From positions 16,200,001 through 16,264,000 of the forward strand of contig JBAIAC010000040.1 of assembly GCA_037349315.1 (NCBI GenBank): DNA of 64,000 bases, in the 5' to 3' direction. The stretch is from Chelydra serpentina (taxonomy: Eukaryota > Chordata > Testudines > Chelydridae). Each line of letters starts with the position of its first letter. Within the stretch, counting starts at the first letter, position 1. This document shows, piece after piece, positions 55,626 to 64,000 of this stretch. Below the pieces are notes generated by a model. It did not search any database, was not told the origin of the DNA, and saw only the letters and a program-made list of their open reading frames with translations. The position numbers were made by a program, and so were the translations under genes.

Positions 55626-57300
55626 CTGAAATTATTAAATATGTATCAGATTCAATAAAAACAAGACAATAAGATTGCTGAAATTATACATCACTTGAAC
55701 TCAAGTATTCAGGGAAACTGGCCGAGTACAGAAAACCTACCCAGATTACAGGCGTTGGAGAAAAATCAATCTCAAAGAGGAAGAATCGTTTTATCCCAAT
55801 AAAGTTTCCCTTACATCTTTTTTAAAAAGAACAAAAGCAGAGAAACATTAAAGCTCCTGTAACATTTTCCTCTATCAAGAGAAAACCCAATTTAGAATCA
55901 TTTTACTAATCTTAAAAAGATACCATTTCTACATCTACAACAGACCAAGGAATATAGCAGTGAAGGAACATTTCTAAAGCAATTTCACTATAAAGACATG
56001 TTACCTCCTAAATACTTAGCCCTTTTCATACTAAAGTTATCAAGTATTTATGACCAAGTGCTATGTGTCACAAAGGTAATTATCTGATGTTTCAAGTTAT
56101 ATAGTCAAGTACCACTGCAGAGTCATAACTGAGAACACTAACGTGTACATCCAGAAACAGAAGTGGCAACTTTATAAGCAAATAAGTGTGAATTATAGCA
56201 TTTTTATTCTACTAAAAGGTGCCGATACCATAGTACTCTAGAATAAAGCATAGCAATGTTACAGATATTACACGTGTATCTAAGATTATAAAAAAGTTTT
56301 TGTATTTAATAAATTTTATTTTTAAACAGTATGATCACAAAATGCACATGCACATGAGACTAGTGTTCTGGTTTCGTGTTAAGCCGTAACTTTCGCATTC
56401 TGACCACTTTTACTTTCATAACCTTAATGTTACATAATGTAAGATTTTTTGCATTTTAATTTGATCTTGTCTCCTCCCATCTCAAAGAAAAATTCTGGGG
56501 GCTATTTAGATTAGAGGAATTTGAAAGGCACCTTCTTTCTGTGGCGATCCCAAACTCAGAAAGGGTTCTTCATTCTAAAGTACATAGAGCTTTCAATCCT
56601 GAATCTGTTTCTGCACTGAAATCTGTATGAGGTGAGAGATAAACTATGAAGACACGGTCAGTAGTAAAATAAATTGGAACGCCTAATATTTAACATTAAC
56701 AGTGCATTTAGTGAGTTTAGTGTGTTTCTAAAATGTTAGAATTTGTTTTTCCATAAATAAAAAAAGGATCTGAATAGCCATTCTGAAAATTTGGTACTAC
56801 AATATTGGGCAGCTCATTATATAAAGAGTCAGAAAGCAACTTGATGTACTTAAAAATGAGAGACTTTTTCACCCTTCCAAAACTAAAATAAAATCCAGAA
56901 CAGCTGACCATTTTTCTTCATACATTTACAAAAATAAAGGCCAATGTCAACTACAGAAAATTTCAGGCCCAAAACTAAAGCTTAAGCAACTCAAAACAAG
57001 GGATTATGGAAGTGTCTTGTATCTGTAGTGGACACTACCAGGCACCTGCTATAAGAGAGTCTGTGTTGCATTAGACCTGCATAGCAGTAATAAGCACTTC
57101 TATAGTGCTTTTGAATTACACTCAAATTACTTTACAAAGTGATATAAAGCAGAAGATGTTCATATGTTGGAAAATATCTACATTTCCAACATTAAGAAAA
57201 AAGTTGACTGAATATTAGCGCTTTTGAGTCCATGCGTTTACCTTTTATAGAGCTGCATAAAAAAAAAAATGTGAAAGAGAATTTGCAACTATCTGAATAA

Positions 57301-58057
57301 GGACTTGTCCTACATAGGGAATCTGGCTGAAATAGCTATTCTGCAATAGCTCCTCATGTGGACACTCCTACCGCTTGCCTATGCTACAGGGACTACAGTG
57401 GCCTATTATAGTACTGCTATTATGCCACCATAACCCCACAGTATAGATGCAGCCCACAGTGACAGAAGGGGTTTTTCCATTGCTTTCGGTATCCACCTCC
57501 CCGAATAGTGGTAGCAAGACTGATGGAAGAATTCTACTATCGATCTAGTTGCATCTACACCAGGGGTTAGGTCACCATAGCTATAGCACTCAGGAGTATG
57601 CAGCAAAAAAACTTCAGGACCAGACTCCAAAGAGAAACTGTAGAGCTTCAGTTCATTTGCAAATTTGACACCATCAGCTCAGGACTAAACAAAGACTATG
57701 AATGGCTAGCCAACTACAAAAGCAGTTTCTCCTCCCTTGGTGTTCACACCTCAACTGCTAGAAGAGGGCATCACCCTCCCTGATTGAGCTAACCTCATTA
57801 TCTCTAGCCTGACTCTTCCCTGCACATTTATATCTGCCCCTGGACATTTCCACTGCTTGCATCCGAAGAAGTGGGTATTCAACCACGAAAGCTTATGCTC
57901 CAATACCTCTGTTAGTCTATAAGGTGCCACAGGACCCTTTGTCACTTCTACAGATCCAGACTAACATGGCTACCCCTCTGATACGTCAGAATAACTGTGG
58001 CACTTTAAAATTCACACCCTGTCTTCTTCCAGAATAACTTCCCCATGTAGACAAGTC
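57301..58057. mobile_element. TIR element interrupted by a retroelement
   Basis: Outer ends GGACTTGTCCTACAT and ATGTAGACAAGTC are inverted repeats, flanked by TAA on the left and TTA on the right. The inner 57610..57985 is a separate retroelement copy. The remaining inside (57350..57600) may itself be a mixture, so the element could be composite. Confidence 0.55.
57610..57985 (+). mobile_element. Longest copy of the CTCTGATAC-ending retroelement
   Basis: The plus strand ends at the family's 3' terminus (GGCTACCCCTCTGATAC). Upstream, an open stretch encodes FDTISSGLNKDYEWLANYKS SFSSLGVHTSTARRG before a stop. This may be the C-terminal end of an element protein or just an open frame. Variable truncation on the left and fixed right ends in other copies fit target-primed reverse transcription. 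I cannot decide between SINE, RTE-type LINE and Penelope-like element. Confidence 0.75.
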
Positions 58058-58497
58058 TTAAATTCCTAGTGCCAATTTAAAGGTACCAGAATACAAATAA
58101 TTTTCCAACTGTCTTATGCATTCCATATTTGGCATATTTTAACATTTGAAGAATGAGATCTTCTGCTTTGGAATATACTGTGCAAGTTGTACAAATATCT
58201 TTCTGAATCATATTAATACTCCCTTCTGGCCTTAAAGTCTATGTTAGGTCAATTGCACATGTAACCACACAAAAAGCACAAATACTGGTGGTCCTACAAG
58301 TACCTGGAATCTCACATTTCCTGAAAAGTGATACTGAATGCAAAGATAACTGCTCACGAGTAGCCCTACAGGTTCATCACTGTGATAAAATGTCACAGAT
58401 TCAGTGTTTTTTTGTCTGTCCAAGACTTCCCTTTCTATTAAGAAGAAGGGGAACAGGAAAACTCTGAACTGTCGGCTGTCCTGTTTAAAATATAAGC

Positions 58498-58682
58498 TTC
58501 TTGAGCAGCGGTTCTCAACCCACGGCCTGCTGCGACCTAATCAGCACACAGCGGTGGCCCATATGACATCCTCAGGACCATACAGGTAGTATATATATTG
58601 TGTGGATGCAGCCCACATAGTACACAGAGAGCTGATTATGCGGCCCACGATGGCAAATAGGTTGAGAACCACTGTTCTTGAG
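58498..58682. mobile_element. hAT-like MITE with perfect 8-bp TSD
   Basis: Element 58506..58674 (169 bp), flanked by TTCTTGAG at 58498..58505 and 58675..58682. Ends CAGCGGTTCTCAACCCACGG and, reverse-complemented, CAGTGGTTCTCAACCTATTT are typical hAT inverted repeats. Non-coding. Confidence 0.88.
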
Positions 58683-60833
58683 GCATGACTTCATCCTCCT
58701 TACTGTTTTACACAGACTCACACAGACTGTTGATGCCCCACAATCAGTAATAAAATACAGGTCATTCAGAAGTCAAGCTGCCCAATTAGTTTTCAGAAGT
58801 CTAGTGAAACATTATAAACCAAGGAAGTAAATAAAAGTTTATTTGCATGAGTTCTCTGCCTCTTCATTAGCATCACAGCTTTCTGCAAAATAGTGACACG
58901 CTTTATTTTGAGCTTTAGTTACAAGTAGCTGACTAGGTTAATCACTTGTCAAACTACACGCTGTGGCACAGTGAGCCCTTCGTGTTCCTGTAACATAGGA
59001 ACATCCATCTGAGCCACTCATGCAGAAGGCAAAAATGTGATGCAATCAGAGGTGAGAGCTCCATGAAAGAAGCTGTAGCTGAGTTTTCATTGTGCTCTAT
59101 TACACTAATGTTCAAAACATTTAACTTTTAAACATTACAGAAATGTCAGACAGCTGACTCAACCAGCCTCAAAACAGGCTAGAAATTAGCTTGGAGATTC
59201 TTCACCGTTTTGTTCTAGTGAGAAGCGCTTCTTAACCTATAAGCTTTTAGACTGCTGGACTGAGCAAAATGGTAGCAGTTTTTCTTTAACATTTTCAGTG
59301 TGTGCGAAGTTATGAATTCCACATTTGCTGCAGCACTTCCATTAACAAAGTTACTGTTTTTTCCTTTGTTTCTGTAACAATGGCACTCAGCAAAAATTCT
59401 CCTTGTCCTCACTAGCAATAATTTCTCAAATTCTAAATTGGTTCAAGAGCTTAACTATGGGGTTTTCACCTACTGCATTATGAGCTAACAGGTATCTTTC
59501 TGAATCATACTTCTTGTTTTCAAGCTACATCTTAAGCCCTAGAGAATAGAGGGGGCAAATCACCAAGATTTTAATATAATTCTGCTTATATCTTGCAACG
59601 CAACCAGAATGGTACATGTCTTCTGATAGAGGCCAATCAACTTGATGTTTCTATCCCAATAAGAAAAGGCTCAACCTCTAAACATCCTTGCAGAAGTACA
59701 ATAAAGAATATTCTGAGACATTATAATTTATTATGTTCATAGCACCCAAGAGCATACTAGATTTTAACTAAACAGAGAGATATAGATTAATGGTAAACTC
59801 TTTGGGTCGGGGACGGAGACATAACCTAAATGAATGTAACCATCAGTAAGGACAGGAGGAGGTGAGAAGGGAAAGCAATCACCATGCAGACTGTCAGTGC
59901 ACATCCTGCTTGTTCAGCTAAGTTTCTAATGTAATAATTACTCACTTCTTGTGGGCACTGCAGAAGTGAGGTTAAGGAGGGATTTGAATAAGAGGGTAGC
60001 AGCTGGCAGATCAAACTTGGATTCCATGCATGGTGGAGAAGAAAAATCACAGATAAAGACACAGACATTGTCTGTTAGAGTAAGAAACAGTTTAAGCCAT
60101 TATTCTGTAGGAAGAGCGCCAAAATAGCACACTTCTCATATCAAGCTGATATTTACATTATGGGTCTGTTGTGCTCAGAAGTCACATTGAAAATTCAGAC
60201 TGTTACAAAAGGGTATTATCCCATGTGTGAAATGGTAAGTAAATTTTTTTGGTAAGTAAGTTTTTGAGGTTTATAAAAGCTAAAGCATACTATTTATAAA
60301 TGCTACGCAATTATACTTCAGTTATTATCACCTAAGCATCAAATATAGCATTAATATAAAAGATAAGCAGAAAGCCATTCCTTTAAACTATTTAAAGAAT
60401 TGTCAATTTTCATATATTTTTCTCGTTAAAAAAAACAAACATACAAGGAACACATGAATGTTTAAAGAAAGGGAACTTAGTTTCCCAACAATATACATAA
60501 AGTCTCATGATTTTTCTCCAAATGGAATATTTTTGTTGGTTGCATTGATTTTGCTATACAAGACTGAACATAAGAAACAGCTCCATATATACACTGCATT
60601 TAATGGAAATAGCTAGTGCAGACAGTTTAAAACAAGCAACTGCAAACTACAATTGTTAAATTCAACAGAGCAAAGAGAAGACTTTTAGGGGCACTTTGAA
60701 GACTATATATGGGATGAGTTGGCTCCAGAATGCTTTCCCTACAAAATAATTGCCTAAAAACTGTAAACCAGTTTCTTGCATTAGAGAAATACCTTACCAG
60801 ACAACTGTACTTTTTTGCAACAGATTCTCTCAG

Positions 60834-60885
60834 GCCTGGTCTACACTACAAAGTCAGGTCGACATAGTCACCTTGTATCAACCTA
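60834..60885. mobile_element. TIR element end (truncated MITE)
   Basis: ggcctggtctacactacaaa followed by gtcaggtcgacatagtcacc matches the ends of the TIR elements elsewhere in the window. The other end is not found. Confidence 0.6.
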
Positions 60886-61534
60886 TTCGTTCATGCGTAA
60901 CTGCCTGCATCTTTTGAGAACCTCTGCAAAAGTCTATCTTGCAAAATCAGACTGTCTTTATAAAAATGTTTGTGTACCATAGATGCAAAGTTAAAAATCC
61001 TACATGAAGTATTAAAGCAAGATTTTCAATAGATTTTCTACAATACTGTCTACTTAACGCTAAGCTCCTGTCCTTTTAAAGGACACTTACTCCATCCTGT
61101 AAATAAACAGTGAACATGAGGTCCAAGTTACAGCTCAGTAACTTATATCAGTGTCTCTTTTCTATACCTCTTATATAAAGTAGGACAGTTGATATAAGAG
61201 GCACTGAAGAGCCTTCTTCACATAATTGTTGCAAATCACAACCATTCATGTTGTCAACTGCACTTTCTAGAAAGTATGAAACAAACATCACACTGATAAC
61301 TATTTATGAACATTAGTAGCAATCTACAATTAAGAGTGACCTGTAGGTTACAAGTTATTCTGTTTGATAACAGTGTTACATTAAGGCAATTTTGGGTTAC
61401 TAACTAATTTGATGTAGATTTTATTATAAACTTGGACACCACAGAAGATTATGTAATCCTGGAAAATATTTTACACATATAGTGCCCTCCATCCAAGGAC
61501 CTTCAAGTGCTTTAAAACGGTAAGGTAATCCTTG

Positions 61535-61650
61535 AAGTAGCACTGAGAGATAAAATAGGAAATTATCCTAATTTTGCAGCTGAGAAAAGTGAGGAACAGA
61601 GAAATTTAGTAATTTACCCTAAATCACACAAATCGACTCCTAGTCAGGCA
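61535..61650 (+). mobile_element. Possible MIR SINE fragment
   Basis: attttgcagctgagaaaagt followed by gaggaacagagaaatttagt and aatttaccctaaatcacaca has the order of the MIR core. Confidence 0.55.
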
Positions 61651-61996
61651 CTTTACACACAAGACAGCCCACCTTTCCCTAAAACAGTTACTAACACGAT
61701 GTACAAAAGTGAAAAAGTTAGAGGTATTCAATAAGACACCAAGGGAATGATTACTATATCATGAAATGGTTACTATGACAGAGGTGAAGGCTTCTCGTTA
61801 ACTGAGGTCACTACTAAAAGCATGCTTGCACACAAGCACAGAGGACAGTAAGTAAGCTCTTTAGGGTAGAGAAAGTGGTAGTTTAACTTTGACTCTGGCA
61901 CAACCAGTCTACATTTCAAAAGAAGCCACCACAATAGTATCTAGGAGTTAGCATACACTTAATATTCTCAACTAGTTCTGTTCAGGTGGGATAACC

Positions 61997-62155
61997 ATTC
62001 TTCCTCCGAATGAATGTTGCATCCGAAGAAGTGGGTATTGACCCACGAAAGCTTATGCTTCAATACCTCTGTTAGTCTATAAGGTGCCACAGGACCCTTT
62101 GTCGCTTCTGCAGATCCAGACTAACACGGCTACCCCTCTGATACATTCTTCCTCC
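61997..62155 (+). mobile_element. Retroelement 3' fragment with 11-bp TSD
   Basis: The insertion 62008..62144 is flanked by a perfect ATTCTTCCTCC at 61997..62007 and 62145..62155. It ends with GGCTACCCCTCTGATAC on the plus strand and is cut off on its left. This fixes the family's 3' end and orientation. Ten bases (62008..62017) before the recognisable part may be filler. Confidence 0.85.
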
Positions 62156-63031
62156 TGCTCTTGGTTTACACTTTTTGGTGAGACTACTGAAAAGTGAAAA
62201 TGATTAACCTACTTCATCGCCTAAAAGGCAATCTGATAGAGAACAATTAGCATTAATGGTGAAAAGGGAGTTTTCAATCATTTCAGCTTTAATCTGTTTA
62301 TAAGCAAGGAATTTTTAGAATATTTTTAACTTGCATCCCTTTAAAACTGAATGTTCAGCACAGTTAGGCAATTGATCAAGATGCTAAAGTACAGAAAAAT
62401 AGTTTTCTACAATTTTAAGTTAACTACTCAAAGTAGACTCTGATTTAAAAGATTGTTTTAAGTAACTTTGCCTGAGGACAAAACTATTGATATTTCCTCG
62501 CAATAACAAAATTTTCCTTTGGATGATGCCTCCTGATGAGATTGATGCAACTGATTACAATTACAGGAGAGATGCAGAATAACTAAATTTATATTTGGAT
62601 AAAACTGAACCGAACATCAAAATATAATTTGAGAATGTTTGGCTAGCATGCTGTAGCTATAAGCTTGTCAGGTCTGTATACAGTGTCTGTATTTTTTGTA
62701 ATAGTTTAAGCGGTTAGATGGAGGATACCAACAGCAAGTTATGTCCGTATATGCCATATTCCACATATACAGACCCAAAATAAGTATGGCATTTAAGACA
62801 TTTGCCCGTTTGTAAGAGACATCTGCTTCTTTTAATCAATCTTTTTGAGAGGTTTTGTTTTTAAAATATTCTTACTGAGAGGCTGCTAATCTCCCACCCA
62901 AAACACACACAAATCTTTTTCTTATATAAGGGTAGTTATAGCAATCATTATGAAAGCAAATCTAGCAAAGCAAGGAAGCATTCCACCCCACTGTCAGAAG
63001 AGAAGCAGGTGCTTGTCCTTACTAATTTCTA

Positions 63032-63146
63032 CAGGTTTCAGAGTAGCAGCCGTGCTAGTCTGTCAGCAAAAGGAAAAGGTGTCCTTGTGGCACCTTAGAG
63101 ACTAACAAATTTATTTCAGCATAAGCTTTCTTGGACTACAATCTAC
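63032..63146 (-). mobile_element. Retroelement 3' fragment, related family
   Basis: ggtttcagagtagcagccgt followed by ttgtggcaccttagagacta and gcataagctttcttggacta is the reverse complement of the family seen at 3186..3305. Diverged. Confidence 0.7.
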
Positions 63147-63733
63147 AGTTATAAATGTTATGCCTCCAATAGCTCAAATAAGCTTTATGGCCAAATTTCA
63201 ACTCCTAAAATCTGACTACCCATGCAAAGCAACAGCATGTGCATCTCAAAAATGTATTATGCATGTAAACATTATGACGTGATAAGTAATAGAAGTGTTA
63301 AGAAACCATCTTAGCACAAGCAAAAAACAAATTAAATTTTTCATTACAAAGTATAGATTTTAAATTTTAAACCGAGGCACAAAGATTGTAAAACATATTT
63401 TTAAAAAACAAACTGATTTTTAAACTCTGCACACAAACAGGGCATACATACAAATTTGCAGCACGAGGTACATTTTTAACAACACAGATAATCCAAAATC
63501 AAGATTTTTCTCTAAAATAGCAGTGGGAGTGTTTTAAAGGTGCTTCATTCAGCCCCTTGGCAAGACTTCCAGGGAGAGAAAGTCTCATAATTTTACAGGA
63601 CTCTTCATCTAGAAATATCTCAAAGTGTTGTGCAGGTTACATAAACAGAACGTCAGTTAACTGTCCCCATAACAATTTATCCATTTGAAACCAAAAGGGT
63701 AACATAGGTAGGAAGAATGTAATTGCTTTAGTT

Positions 63734-64000
63734 CAGTGGGCCCCAACATGGCGCCCGCCGGAGCATTTATGTGCGCCTGCCTACTGACAAGGGAGCACTT
63801 CCACCAGACAACCCGCTGCTGAGGAGCACGGCCACCGGACAACCAGCCGCCGAAATACCTCCAAGAGGCGGCAACGCCAAGAAGCGTTGCCGCCAAAATG
63901 CCGCTGCTTCTCGGCGGCATTTTGGTGGCGACGCGTCTCGATGACGCCGCTTCTCGGCGGCATTTCGGCGGCTGGTCATTCGGCGCCCGCCACACTCTTC
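63734..64000. mobile_element. G/C-rich hAT-like repeat (cut by window edge)
   Basis: It begins CAGTGGGCCCCAACATGGCG, a hAT-style end, then turns strongly CpG-rich with repeated motifs of the type TTCTCGGCGGCATTT(T/C)GG (63907.. and 63951..) and a hairpin GGCGGCAACGCCAAGAAGCG / TTGCCGCC. The right end is outside the window. The overlapping Arg-rich open frames are by-products of this composition. Confidence 0.65.

Larger units (their letters stand above)
55626..64000 (-). other. ATXN2: ATXN2 intron 1 (partial)
   Basis: At least 8375 nt of the first intron, open at the window edge. Repeats: composite element 57301..58057, hAT MITE 58506..58674, MITE end 60834..60885, possible MIR 61535..61650, two retroelement fragments (62008..62144, 63032..63146) and a G/C-rich hAT-like element from 63734. 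The stretches 55630..57290, 58700..60820 and 62160..63020 show nothing recognised. Confidence 0.82.

Noticed and set aside
63657..63995. 112-residue Arg-rich minus-strand frame
   Set aside because: Open only because of the CpG-rich hAT-like repeat from 63734. Three frames are open together.
1..64000. Bacterial-type or novel gene system (operons, CRISPR, phage, toxin-antitoxin)
   Set aside because: The whole window is one vertebrate gene with introns and eukaryotic repeats. No regularly spaced repeats or compact gene arrays are seen.

Overview
The window is vertebrate intron-rich DNA, very probably from a turtle. It lies almost entirely inside one gene, ATXN2 (ataxin-2), on the minus strand. 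I can place 24 exons, equivalent to exons 2-25 of the 25-exon human gene as I remember it. They run from exon 2 at 55625..55589 to the terminal exon at 286..258, followed by 3' UTR to the window edge. Joined at the inferred splice sites, they give one uninterrupted frame of 1070 residues plus a stop. Exon 1, which in mammals carries the start codon and the polyglutamine tract, lies beyond position 64000. The poly(A) site lies below position 1.

The turtle assignment rests on two kinds of evidence. A tRNA-headed SINE with a CR1-like tail sits at 31922..32094, the type known from cryptodiran turtles. There are also several CR1 LINE tails, DIRS remains and CpG-rich short DNA transposons of a kind common in turtle and crocodilian genomes. 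The protein is very close to mammalian ataxin-2.

Layout, read 5'->3' on the minus strand: partial intron 1 (55626..64000, rich in repeats); exons 2-5 (55625..52172, Lsm fold); exons 6-8 (43054..36566, LsmAD region); exons 9-15 (36032..26084, Pro/Ser/Arg-rich linker); exon 16 (PAM2 motif for poly(A)-binding protein); exons 17-25 (Pro/Gln/His-rich C-terminus). A 54-nt in-frame exon 21 (13471..13524) can be skipped without changing the frame. Intron 9 has a GC-AG boundary, required by the reading frame; all other introns are GT-AG.

The introns hold short TIR elements with TWA-like duplications, hAT-like elements with 8-bp duplications, one hAT-like element with another element nested inside it, CR1 and MIR fragments, a decayed DIRS-type element, and a truncating retroelement family ending in CTCTGATAC. 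That family includes a 90-bp-arm palindrome made by a single insertion, and an inverted pair flanking exons 2-7. I see no second protein-coding gene, no CRISPR and no bacterial-type system. The most interesting material is splice architecture and repeat structure, not a new gene system.
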